A stretch of DNA of 64,000 nucleotides, from NCBI RefSeq assembly GCF_950295315.1, contig NC_080164.1:106043587-106107586 (forward strand). Reading direction: 5' to 3'. Position numbers and translations under genes: made by a program. The notes below the pieces were generated by a model. The model had not been told where the DNA came from. It did not search any database and saw only the letters and a list, made by a program, of their open reading frames with translations. Positions 44,119 through 52,605 of this stretch are shown here, piece after piece (position 1 is the first letter of the stretch; each line of letters opens with the position of its first letter). Source of the stretch: Erinaceus europaeus. Its lineage: Eukaryota > Chordata > Mammalia > Eulipotyphla > Erinaceidae.

Positions 44119-44271
44119 CAATGGTATTCTTTTGCCTCAGAATTCAGGTGATTTTCTTCTATGTTCTTAATCAGTTCTTCAGAAAATCATTCTGGTTCTT
44201 TTTTTTTAAGTTTATTATTTATTTATTTATTCCCTTTTTGTTGCTCTTGTTGTTTTATTGTAGTTATTCTT

Positions 44272-44699
44272 TGTCGTATGCTTTACATTGGCTTGTTCTA
44301 GCCCTCCCCCTCCAAGAGAATTGGATGAGTCCTGTTAATTTCGCGGGCCTGCTTGGCCCCGCCCCAAGGGACCCTGGGAGAGGGTTCCGGAGTCCGAGAG
44401 TTCCTGAGTTCCCCAGTGACAGAGTTCCTGAGTTCCGGAGTTCGAGAGTGCGAGGGTGCGAGAGTTTCTGAGTTCCAGAGTAAGGGAGAGGGTTCCTGAG
44501 TTCGAGAAAAAAAGAAAGACTGCTTGCGCCGCCGCAAAGAGACAGCAGAGTTCTGTTTGGTGATTAGTTTGTCTTAGTTTGTGAATCGTTGTTCCTGAAT
44601 AAAGAAATACAGCTTCCCTGCCCAGCCGTTGTCTCCGTGTCTCTGTTCACCACCGTGAAGCTAGCTGGCCCGGCAAGAGCCTCAGAAATTTTAACAACA
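44272..44699 (+). repeat. 5' LTR of the provirus (428 bp)
   Basis: TGTCGTATGC...TTTTAACAACA. U3 is rich in irregular repeats of GAGTTCCTGAG and GAGAGTGCGAGGG-type words (44380-44510). Poly(A) signal AATAAA at 44598-44603. I see no clear TATA box; the GC box GGCCCCGCCCC lies near 44354. It differs from the 3' LTR at 10 positions by my count, five of them clustered at 44503-44519. Confidence 0.93.
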
Positions 44700-44701
44700 A
44701 A

Positions 44702-44719
44702 TGGCGCCCACATGGACCT
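44702..44719 (+). other. Primer-binding site, tRNA-Lys-like
   Basis: TGGCGCCCACATGGACCT begins two bases after the 5' LTR. The first eight bases, TGGCGCCC, are the invariant start of PBSs complementary to lysine tRNAs. The remainder fits tRNA-Lys1,2 better than Lys3 but with mismatches. Confidence 0.8.
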
Positions 44720-44769
44720 GACCTGCGCATCTCTCAGATAAGTAAAGACAATTTGGCTACCTATGCACG

Positions 44770-45687
44770 ATGGCCTTCTCTTCTGCTTGTGAAGAGATCT
44801 CCAAAGGCCTCTGCTCTTTCTTCACGAGACTGTTTTGCTGTTTCTGGAACATTTATCTCTGGACCACTCTGTGGTTTCCACTCGCTCGGGCGAACTCAGA
44901 ACAGCCAGCGGGAAGAGCCAGCGGGCGGGAGGCGAGGCGCGGAGCTGCTGTTTCCACCTGGTCAAACAGCCAGCCAGCCGGCTGCGCCCAGACAACCCCG
45001 CGCACCGCGCCAGCAACCCCGCAGCCCCGCAGCCCGCAGGAGGCCTACGCCACCATGCAAGAGCCTGATGCCAGCACGCTAGAGCCCGATGCCAACATGC
45101 TGGAGCCCAATGCCAACATGCTGGAGCCTGAGGCCAACATGCTGGAGCCCGATGCCAACATGCTGGAGCCTGAGGCCAGCCCACAGGAGCCGGCTCTCCA
45201 CCGCGTGGTGCAGGGCACTGGACGCGTGATCCCTCCACGCTGCTCGGCCACTGCGAACAGGGCAGCAGATATGGCAGGGCCATGGGGCAGGGCCGCGGCG
45301 TTCTATCATGGCCGCCACCCCTGGGCACCTAGGCTCACGCCTTCTACAAAGATGGCCTGCCTGCCCTCTTTCTATGAATTCTGGAACCATCCCGGGCCTC
45401 CCGGACCCCCGGGCTCCCTGCCAAAACTGGGCACACGAGATCTCCAGCCGCCGGTCCGGTCTGAAGACAGACAAGCTGGAGTACGCAGAGATTCGTGCAG
45501 AGATCGCAACCTGCAATTCCTAGAAGTGGAGCTACACGGGAAGCCACCTCCGGATGGTGAACCCCCCCCCCAACAACTAAGACAGTACAGATTTAAATTC
45601 GTGTTTAAAATGACATGTCTTCGTCACAAAGGTTTCTCTCCTCGTGTATTAATGACTATGTTTATGTGTATGTTTAAAGTTTGGTAA
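44770..45687 (+). CDS. Uncharacterised 305-codon ORF in the provirus
   Basis: Starts 51 bases after the PBS (context ACGATGG: A at -3, G at +4) and is open to TAA. Residues 13-39 are hydrophobic and aromatic (CSFFTRLFCCFWNIYLWTTL), a possible signal-anchor. Residues 40-95 are Ala/Pro/Arg/Gln-rich. Residues 98-139 are six 7-residue repeats of the form EPxAxxx. Residues 140-290 are Pro/Arg-rich, and the C-terminus is basic-aromatic. A second in-frame ATG, residue 96 (45055), has a better Kozak context (GCCACCATG) and would give a protein starting at the repeats. I recognise no retroviral or host domain. Caution: the region is GC-rich, so stops are rare, and long frames are also open elsewhere (44822-45328 and 45079-45516 on minus). 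It may instead be a noncoding leader with packaging signals. Confidence 0.4.
   Translation: MAFSSACEEISKGLCSFFTRLFCCFWNIYLWTTLWFPLARANSEQPAGRASGREARRGAAVSTWSNSQPAGCAQTTPRTAPATPQPRSPQEAYATMQEPDASTLEPDANMLEPNANMLEPEANMLEPDANMLEPEASPQEPALHRVVQGTGRVIPPRCSATANRAADMAGPWGRAAAFYHGRHPWAPRLTPSTKMACLPSFYEFWNHPGPPGPPGSLPKLGTRDLQPPVRSEDRQAGVRRDSCRDRNLQFLEVELHGKPPPDGEPPPQQLRQYRFKFVFKMTCLRHKGFSPRVLMTMFMCMFKVW
45061..45186 (+). repeat. Six tandem 21-bp repeats
   Basis: Units begin at 45061, 45082, 45103, 45124, 45145 and 45166, each starting GAGCC and mostly reading GAGCCYGAKGCCAACATGCTG. The first and last units are the most diverged. Because the unit is a multiple of three, copy-number change keeps the reading frame. 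Confidence 0.93.
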
Positions 45688-45838
45688 ACAGTAGCTTTAA
45701 GGCTAAATTCTTACTAGTCAAAGATAAATGAAAAAGGTTTTCAACGTAATTCTCATAAAGATAAAAATTAACTTACATTTAAAGTCTGAGGTAAAAATTA
45801 GTTAACAATCAATATATTTCAACTAAGTTGGTCTAAAC

Positions 45839-46075
45839 AAAAGGTTAAATAGACTTGTTGATATGTAAAACACTACCTTCTCTATTAGAAATGGTAGATC
45901 GCACAATGGCTATGCTAATTATTCTCATGCCTGAGGTTTCCTCTCCGGCCCACACCTAGGGTGTGTCTCCATCTTGAATGGGTGTAACAAAAGGTTAAAA
46001 GACGTTGTTGATATGTAAAAGTCTCAAATTCCTTCTCTATTAGAAATGTTAGATCGTGCAGTAGATATGCTAATA
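45839..46075 (+). repeat. Direct duplication in the provirus 3' interior
   Basis: 45839-45920 and 45989-46075 share AAGGTTAAA, TTGTTGATATGTAAAA, CTTCTCTATTAGAAATG, TAGATCG and ATGCTAAT in the same order, with 68 bases between them. No open frame spans them. An octamer ATGCAAAT lies further on at 46146-46153. Confidence 0.85.
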
Positions 46076-46300
46076 ACAAGTTTTGTTTCATAGTAAGTAA
46101 GTTGCAGCCAGCTGCCTTTGGGACCCTAGGCCGTTCCCCGCCCCCATGCAAATGCCCGTCGAGGCAAGTAGCCCCCCAGAGGCAAGAAATGTTTTTTTTT
46201 TCAGATATGGCCCCCCCAGGCCTTCCCTTGGCAACATGCTGGTTTTGGTTATATATGTTTCTGTTCACCCCACACCCTTGATACTATAGTCATTTAGTTA

Positions 46301-46317
46301 AAAAGAAAAGGGGGAAT
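46301..46317 (+). other. Polypurine tract
   Basis: AAAAGAAAAGGGGGAAT directly precedes the 3' LTR. This is the expected plus-strand primer site for reverse transcription. Confidence 0.88.
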
Positions 46318-46745
46318 TGTCGTATGCTTTACATTGGCTTGTTCTAGCCCTCCCCCTCCAAGAGAATTGGATGAGTCCTGTTAATTTCGCGGGCCTGCTT
46401 GGCCCCGCCCCAAGGGACCCTGGGAGAGGGTTCCGGAGTCCGAGAGTTCCTGAGTTCCCCAGTGACAGAGTTCCTGAGGTCCGGAGTTCGAGAGTGCGAG
46501 GGTGCGAGAGTTTCTGAGTTCGAGAGTAAGGGAGAGGGTTCCTGAGTTCCAGAGTAAAAGAGAGAGTGCTTGCGCCGCCGCAAAGAGACAGCAGAGTTCT
46601 GTTTGGTGATTAGTTTGTCTTAGTTTGTGAATCGTTGTTCCTGAATAAAGAAATACAGCTGCCCTGCCCAGCCGTTGTCTCCGCGTCTCTGTTCACCACC
46701 GTGAAGCTAGCCGGCCCGGCAAGAGCCTCAGAAATTTTAACAACA
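46318..46745 (+). repeat. 3' LTR of the provirus (428 bp)
   Basis: Same length and ends as the 5' LTR. AATAAA at 46644-46649. About 97.7% identical to the 5' LTR by my count, so the insertion is moderately young. Confidence 0.93.
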
Positions 46746-47124
46746 ATTCTTGTTGTCAACATTGTTGGATAGGACAGAGAGAAATGGAGAGAGGAGGAGA
46801 AGAACAGAGAGGGGGAGAGAAAGACAGACACCAGCAGATCTGCTTCACCACCTGTGAAGCAACTCCCCTGCAGGTGGGGAGCCAGAGACTCGAACCAGGA
46901 TCCTTATGCCGGCCCCTGTGCTTTGCGCCACCTGCGCTTAACCCACTGCACTACCGCCTGACTTTCCATCATTCTGGTTCTTAAGGTTCTCTGCTACAAA
47001 AATCTATAACAGGCAGGACAAAGTTTCTGGAACTTTGATAAAACTTTTTGTTCTAACTGTGGAGTAATGACTGTACAAGAAAAAAAAAAAAGCTTCCAGA
47101 AAGATGATTGTTGAGTTTATATGT

Positions 47125-47370
47125 AAACTCAGCCCTGGAGTGATATCTCACCCAGTGGGTCATGCATTTTGCCACATTCGAAGCCCAGGTTCTAGGCCTG
47201 CAGCAACTAGGAAATACTGTGGCACTGGAGGAAACTCGAGTAATCTGGTATCTTCTTCTCTCTTTCTTTGTCTCTCTAACTGAATAAAAGAACTGGACTT
47301 TGAGCAGTGAAGCTGGACATGCCAAAGGTCCCAGCTCCGCCGGTAAAACAAAAACAAACAAACAAAAGAA
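47125..47370 (+). repeat. SINE of a fourth, CCCTGGAGTGATA-headed type
   Basis: CAGCCCTGGAGTGATATCTC, GCCCAGGTTCTAGGCCTGC, a TCTTCTTCTCTCTTTCTTTG section, ACTGAATAAAAGAAC, and a tail ending ACAAAAACAAACAAACAAAA. The B-box-like segment is weak. An A12 run lies at 47080-47091. 47371-47865 shows nothing recognised. Confidence 0.6.
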
Positions 47371-47867
47371 CTAAACTGTGTTACCTCAATCAAAATCCTC
47401 AGGTATAATTAATTTTCCTTATTGATGTTCTAAGGTCTTAAAAATGTGATGCTATCTCAGGGTGCACCTCAAACATGTTCTTTCATTTCTTTATCATATG
47501 CCTGCTATTAATTCTGATTCCCTATTCTCAGGTCAGGGCAAGACACGTTAACAAATGTCACTATGCTCCTAATTTCAAAGAGTCTTATTTTAAAAAGGTG
47601 ATCAGAACTATGGCCCTGAAAGAGTGCACCTTCTGGAACTGGATTCTTCATAATAGTAGGTCCCAACAAACATGGGAAGAAGTGATGACTCTCTAGTGAA
47701 GGCAGTCTTGGGGTCTGCAGGAACCAGGACTGAAAACCACTAAAGGAGGCTCCTGTCATTAGGTGCAAGGAAGTTTCTGGCAAAACCTTCTAACAGCTTG
47801 TAATGGTCTCATTATCTTCCAAACAAGGCAAATGGTTAAGAATGTCAAACAAACAGCAACAAAAAAA

Positions 47868-48125
47868 GGGAGTGGTCTGGCAGTAGCACAGATCCCAGTT
47901 CCAGCCCTGGCTCCCCACCTGCAGGGGAATCATCACTTCATAGGCAGTGAAGCAGGTCTGCAGGTGTCTCTTTATCTCTCCCCTTCTCTTTCTTCCCCTC
48001 CTCTCTCCATTTCTCTCTTTCCTATCCAACAGTGACATCAATAACAACAATAATAACTACAACAACAATAAAACAACAAAGGCAACAAAAGGGACAATAA
48101 ATAATAAAAATTAATAATAAAAACC
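47868..48125 (+). repeat. SINE-2 with an internal deletion in the head
   Basis: GGGAGTGGTCTGGCAGTAGC runs directly into CACAGATCCCAGTTCCAGCC, so about 45 bases between A and B boxes are missing. The body CTCCCCACCTGCAGGGGAAT and the tail CCTATCCAACAGTGACATCA...(AAY)n are normal. Without the A/B spacing it should be a poor Pol III template. Confidence 0.88.
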
Positions 48126-48540
48126 CTCACTGTGCTCCAAAAACTTCATGGTACAAAATATTCCTCTGTCAATCATGAAGTTAACATGAATCACCATCTT
48201 TAAAGATCAGAAAGCATGAATAGGACTTACTCAATCCCTGTTGGTAATGTAGCAATTCCATAAAACATTCTAATTCTCTAGATGATTTCATTATCCACAT
48301 CTAAATAACTAGGTAGAAGATGGTATTATTGTAAGAAAGACTCTTCAGAGTACTTTTCTCACTTGCAGAGGATCATTAAATGTATTGCACTGTCTTTGAT
48401 TATAAAATATGCCCTTTTATATTATCAATTTAGCACCACATCAAAGGTTTAAATGGTGTGACTGGCAGCTATGAGGGCTTTCCTTGAGATGCAAGAGTTT
48501 CATTCTAGTCAATCTTGTTTGTTCTGCTTTATATAGTAAT
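48126..48540. other. No recognised feature
   Basis: About 415 AT-rich bases. Confidence 0.5.
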
Positions 48541-48660
48541 GTTTCTCAGCCACCAAGCTGGGGATGCTACCATAATACTAACCTGACTCCCTGGGCAGAT
48601 GACTTCACCAGTATATTCTAGAACCCTACCTCTCCAGAGCTCACCTCAGAACTTCCTAAC
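48541..48660 (+). repeat. R1 fragment, plus strand
   Basis: TCAGCCACCAAGCTGGGGAT, ACCTGACTCCCTGGGCAGAT, CCCTACCTCTCCAGAGC. It contains the start of the 3' module only, so it is truncated on its 3' side. A (TA)n run lies at 48803-48822. Confidence 0.7.
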
Positions 48661-48834
48661 TCATAAAATGTGTTACGTTGTAATCACTTTTACAGTCATA
48701 TTGCAGAACACATGAAAGTTAATCTGACACTTAACTCATTGCCTAAAGTATTATACAACATAATATATGCAACATGTGTTATTAAATAACAGTCCTGGAA
48801 TATACATATATATATATATATAATTTTTTCTCCT

Positions 48835-49066
48835 TTTTTAACTTTTCTTTTAAAAAATATTTTATTATCTTTATTTATTGGATAGAGACAGCCAGAAATC
48901 AAGAAGGAAGGGTGTGATAGAGAGGGAGAGGGAGGGAGACACCTGCAGCCCTGCTTCACCACTTGTAAAGCTTTCCCCCTGCAGATGGGGACCATGGGCT
49001 GGAAGCCGGGTCCTTGTGCGTTGTAATACATGCATTTAACCTAGTGCGTCACCACCCAGCCCCATA
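48835..49066 (-). repeat. SINE-1, minus strand
   Basis: TTATTATCTTTATTTATTGG, AGAGACAGCCAGAAATCAAG, CCCCCTGCAGATGGGGACCA, head complement ACCTAGTGCGTCACCACCC. Confidence 0.92.
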
Positions 49067-49079
49067 TATACACTTTTTT

Positions 49080-49310
49080 AAAGAATATTTGTAGGGTGCT
49101 TTGCTGTGGTGCATCTGGTAGAACACAGATGTTACCATGTGTGATGACCCAGGTTCAAGCCCTTGGTCTCTACCTATAGGGAAGAAGTTTCAGGAGCAGT
49201 GAACCAGTGCTGCAAGACTCTCTCTCTCTCTCCCTCTCTCTCTCTCCCATCCCCCCTCCTTAGCTATCTGTATGTTTCACTCTATCAAAATCCTTACAAT
49301 TTTTAAAATG
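49080..49310 (+). repeat. SINE-1, diverged, plus strand
   Basis: CTGTGGTGCATCTGGTAGAA, GATGACCCAGGTTCAAGCCC, GGTCTCTACCTATAGGGAAG, a CTCTCTCTCTCTCCC section, and a tail without a clear AATAAA repeat. Confidence 0.8.
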
Positions 49311-49440
49311 AATATTAGTGATAGGAACTTTTTTCTCTTTCTGAGTTCTTAAGAGATAAAGTCAAGTTCAGAAATGCTTTTTGAGACATGTTCTATGTGT
49401 TGCTTTGGTGGCTGTTAGTGCCCGTTATCAACAAGCTGAT

Positions 49441-50028
49441 AAAATCACCTGAGGAGACGTGTCCGGCCCGGGCTGCAGCTCTCTCCTTTGGGCTTGGCTC
49501 GAGAGCGCAGTTTGCCGCGGCGTCGCAGTCATGGCCGGCCAGGCGTTCAGGAAGTTCCTTCCCCTCTTCGACCGGGTCCTGGTGGAGAGGAGCGCGGCCG
49601 AAACTGTGACCAAGGGAGGCATCATGCTTCCAGAGAAGTCGCAGGGGAAGGTGTTGCAGGCGACTGTGGTGGCCGTTGGATCCGGCTCCAAAGGAAAGAC
49701 TGGAGAGATTCAACCAGTTAGTGTGAAAGTTGGAGATAAAGTTCTTCTGCCAGAATATGGAGGCACCAAAGTGGTTCTAGATGACAAGGATTATTTCTTA
49801 TTTCGAGATGGCGATATTCTTGGAAAGTATGTAGACTGAAATCACTGTTCAAGTGGCATCATATGAAGCTGCTTCATTCCACTGAAGTTGAAATCCTTCA
49901 TCATGTAAATAATTTCCATGTCTCTTTTATAATAAACTAGTGATATCCAAACTAATAACATCCAGTGTCTAAAATATTTCAAATAAAAATATATGAATTC
50001 ATGGTTAAAAAAAAAAATCACCTGAGGA
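49441..50028 (+). mobile_element. HSPE1 processed retrocopy, full insertion with TSD
   Basis: Perfect 15-bp TSD AAAATCACCTGAGGA at 49441-49455 and 50014-50028. Between them lie a 75-base 5'UTR, the uninterrupted coding region, a 3'UTR with AATAAA at 49931 and 49982, and an A tract at 50007-50017. The 49982 signal is about 20 bases before the A tract, as expected of a cleaved mRNA end. The target junction GAT/AAAA resembles the L1 nicking site TT/AAAA. Confidence 0.96.
49531..49839 (+). CDS. HSPE1: HSPE1 retrocopy, intact 102-residue Hsp10 ORF
   Basis: Encodes full-length mitochondrial chaperonin 10, the heptameric lid that caps Hsp60 in the matrix during ATP-dependent folding. The start in GTCATGGCC is the native one (MAGQAFRKFLPL). 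The mobile loop that contacts Hsp60 is residues about 20-36, with the contact triplet Ile31-Met32-Leu33 intact. Residues 71-79 contain the conserved LLPEYGG turn, and the C-terminus GDILGKYVD is normal. From memory the protein differs from human at only about one position (Thr57). The parent gene has introns and this copy has none, so it is a retrocopy. The frame is intact, but no promoter of its own is visible. It could be a young processed pseudogene or an expressed retrogene. Confidence 0.93.
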   Translation: MAGQAFRKFLPLFDRVLVERSAAETVTKGGIMLPEKSQGKVLQATVVAVGSGSKGKTGEIQPVSVKVGDKVLLPEYGGTKVVLDDKDYFLFRDGDILGKYVD

Positions 50029-50700
50029 AGTCAATAAAATCACTACCTAACCCTCTCCTACAAACACATTGTTTTTGAAGCCTCCAATACAAACTCTTGA
50101 GACTGAAATTTCTTTGATGATTGATTTCCCCTTCATCAGCTTCTGGTATTTTAGTCCCCCTCCCCACCATAATTAAGAAAAATAACTGGAATGTTTTGAT
50201 GTTTATATGAAGCAACCTGGTCAGGATCGCTCCTTACTGTTTTTTCTGATTTGTCTGTAATTACTCTCTGCAGAGAAGATTATTGTCTATTATTGAATTA
50301 TCTCCTTATGGAGGCTGGATTGGATGTTGACCCTTCTGATATCAGGGCAGAAGCCTCATTAAGAGTGGCCCTAAGTAGGCAGGGAAGACCAGTTTGTCTG
50401 CTTCCTGAAGCTATGGCCTGTCTTACTTCACAACATCTGTGCTCAGTTGATAGAGTACTCTAACTGAAATGCTCATCAACTCACTGTTCCTGTCTGTTTC
50501 TAAATGTCTGAGGTCATTTAATGCCACTGAGGTCACCAAGTCCCTTCTATACTGAGTGCTCTTATCACACTGAGCAGGCACTTGGTGGTTCTTTGTATGA
50601 TGGGCTTAAAGAGGTAAATTTACTCAGCAGTCCCTGGGACAGAGAATAGTTGAGGTGTCTGGTTCCAACACTTGACTCATGAAAATTTCAAATGCAGGTG
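50029..50700. other. No recognised feature
   Basis: About 670 bases. The 70-codon frame at 50251-50463 does not match any family I know and is not supported. Confidence 0.5.
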
Positions 50701-50784
50701 GGCCAAATAGCTCACTAGGTTAGTGCACTGCTTTTCCATGTGAGTACCTCAGGTTTGAGCTTGACCCAATCTGCATTGAAATGC

Positions 50785-50860
<76 letters not shown>

Positions 50861-50960
50861 GCTTGTGCGTGTGCGTGTGCGTGTGTGTGTGTGTGTCCCA
50901 ATCCCTCTCCCTCTCTGTCACTCTGAAAAAAATCAGTCTGGAGACCTGAAGTCAAGGAGA
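50700..50960 (+). repeat. Old SINE carrying a (CT)n-(TG)n compound microsatellite
   Basis: 50700-50780 has SINE head words (GGCCAAATAGCTCACTAGGT, GGTTTGAGCTTGACCC). (CT)n spans 50788-50821 and (TG)n, with GTGC interruptions, 50827-50896. Then CCCTCTCCCTCTCTGTCACT and AAAAAAATCAG. Alternating TG can adopt Z-DNA. Confidence 0.85.
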
Positions 50961-50984
50961 TAATAAATGGGAAACAAGTGGATG

Positions 50985-51245
50985 GAAAGGTATGGGAGAG
51001 GAAGGGGGAGGATCAGAAAAGAAAAAGGAGAGGGAGGGGAGGAGAGGAGAAAACAGGGGAGAGAGAAAGGGAGGGAATAGGAAGGAGAGGGAATAGAAAA
51101 AGGGGGGTAAGGGCAAGAGGAGGATCAAAAGGAGAGGGGAGGGGGAGTAGAAGAGATAGGAAGGTTTAGGGAAGGTAGAGGGAGAGAAGAGGTGAGAGGA
51201 GAGGGATGGGGAGGAGAAGGGAGGAAAGGGGGGATCAGAAAGGAG
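50985..51245 (+). repeat. Polypurine (GGGAGA-rich) low-complexity tract
   Basis: About 260 bases that are more than 90% purine on plus, with only scattered C/T. Irregular GGGAGAGG/GAGGAGAAGG units; not a simple microsatellite. Confidence 0.9.
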
Positions 51246-51275
51246 ACAAGAAGGGTTTCAAATTCTCAGAGGTCC

Positions 51276-52079
51276 TGTGCAGAGGTTTGGGTTTCCTCTA
51301 CCTCAAAGCTGGTGCTTGATGATGCTTAACCAACTGTGGAGCAATGTGAAAGCATGGTCGAGCATAAGGGAACTCACCCATCCTAAAGATGGAGGTCTGA
51401 AAAGACACCCCACCTGTCATCCTCTCCCTTTCAGGGATAGAGTTTGGAGGGAAAAGCTTTCCCCTTGTCAGTCTCCCAGGCTTCACAAAGGCCTGCACCC
51501 TATAACACTTAACCCATTCCCCTGCTACAAACCAAATGGTTGCCTGCTTGAAAGTTCACTTAAAGTTAACGATAAGTTCACCATCTTTGATCACATACAA
51601 ACTATACTACATCACCCTGCCTTGTCAGTAACATAACAATGAGACCCCCACACACATTATTTCCTCGTTCTTTGATCATTACATCTTACATCAATATTCT
51701 GTTCTTCTCTGCTTCATCTCACTCTGCTGGTTTAACCACCATGTTTTCTTAATACCTTTAGTTAATTAGCACCCTTGCCTCATGGTGAATAATCATGCTG
51801 CCTTTTTCACTACCCCTATCAATTCTCATCATTCCTGGCACTCCCACCATAGGGCTACTGACCTTTTGAAAACACATGATTACTGACATATGTGAAAAAT
51901 GTTCTTTGTTCCACTCTGCTTTATCTACTTTGTCCTTTGTCTTTTTTTGAATAAAGCAAATTATTCATACCTGAATTGTCCCCTGGAGTTCCCTTCTGTT
52001 TTGCACAGTCCCTTGAATTGGCAACAGGGAAGCCAACGGCTTACCTCGGTTGCGAGGCCAGCAATCAACCATTAATACA
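51276..52079 (+). mobile_element. Candidate solo LTR, about 0.8 kb
   Basis: Starts TGTGCAGAGG and ends TTAATACA, with flanks GGTCC and GGTCT (4 of 5 match). A good poly(A) signal, TTGAATAAAGC, at 51950-51955, is followed by a GC-richer U5-like part (GGCTTACCTCGGTTGCGAGG). No second copy is in the window, so the call rests on structure alone; a decayed single-copy region is the alternative. Confidence 0.5.
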
Positions 52080-52094
52080 GGTCTCCTTGCAGGT

Positions 52095-52235
52095 CTGCAG
52101 ACTTTAAAATTAGTCTTTGACTATGGCTGGTGATGCAGCCCTCTTTGACAAGGCTTTCCTTAGCCATATGTACAGCCCAGGATTTAGACGGACTCCCACC
52201 ACACTAAAGGAAGCTTCAATATTTTTTTTTCACTT
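52095..52235 (+). repeat. Decayed SINE (fourth type)
   Basis: GACTATGGCTGGTGATGCAG and CAGCCCAGGATTTAGACGG suggest an old tRNA-SINE. Confidence 0.4.
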
Positions 52236-52374
52236 CCTAGGCCATTTCCAACTCTTTCTAAATTATAAATAATAAATAAATGGCAAAAATAAATAATTTA
52301 AAACATAGAAGTACTCCATTATATACATCTGGATTCCAGTTGTCATGTCTACATCACCCTATGCCAATCTTCTT

Positions 52375-52605
52375 ATTTTTTAACTAGTGGTTTAATAATG
52401 ATTAACAGGATTGTAAGGTAAGAGTGGTACAATTCCACACAGTTCCCACCCACCAGAGTTCCTTGTACCAACCCCTCTATAGGAAACTCCCCTAGTCTTT
52501 ATTCCTCTGGGAGTGTGGACCAAAATTCTTTATGGGGTGCCGAAAGTGGGAGTCTGGCTTCTGTAGTTACTTCTTTGCTGGTCATGGGAGTTTCTATTTC
52601 AGTCT
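52375..52605 (-). repeat. R1 retroposon, minus strand
   Basis: AGAGTGGTACAATTCCACAC, CCTCTGGGAGTGTGGACCAA, TTTATGGGGTGCCGAAAGTG, TTACTTCTTTGCTGGTCATG are complements of the R1 module. Confidence 0.78.

Larger units (their letters stand above)
44272..46745 (+). mobile_element. Non-autonomous ERVK-like provirus, complete, 2474 bp
   Basis: Two 428-bp LTRs flank a 1618-base interior. The element is bounded by a perfect 6-bp TSD, ATTCTT (44266-44271 and 46746-46751). The interior has a primer-binding site and a polypurine tract but no gag, protease, reverse transcriptase, integrase or env that I can recognise. The tRNA-Lys-like PBS, 6-bp TSD and polypurine tract fit class II (betaretrovirus-like) elements. 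It must have been mobilised by proteins from a related full-length virus. Inserted in a SINE-2. Confidence 0.92.
44186..46982 (-). repeat. SINE-2 (minus) with 15-bp TSD, hosting the provirus
   Basis: SINE-2 tail complement at 44201-44271 and the rest (AGAGAGAAATGGAGAGAGGA, CCCCTGCAGGTGGGGAGCC, GCGCTTAACCCACTGCACTA) at 46752-46967. The SINE's own TSD, ATCATTCTGGTTCTT, is perfect at 44186-44200 and 46968-46982. The provirus sits inside, so it is younger than this SINE copy. Confidence 0.92.

Noticed and set aside
44822..45516. Minus-strand genes in the provirus interior
   Set aside because: Long antisense frames exist (44822-45328, 45079-45516) but follow from the GC-rich, stop-poor composition; they run against the element's transcription and show no domain.
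49459..49839. N-terminally extended HSPE1 product of 126 residues
   Set aside because: The frame is open upstream into the 5'UTR, but 49459 is not an ATG; the native ATG at 49531 has good context and matches the family's start and length.
50749..50955. Cys/Val- or His/Thr-repeat proteins near 50.8 kb
   Set aside because: They are translations of (CT)n and (TG)n microsatellites.
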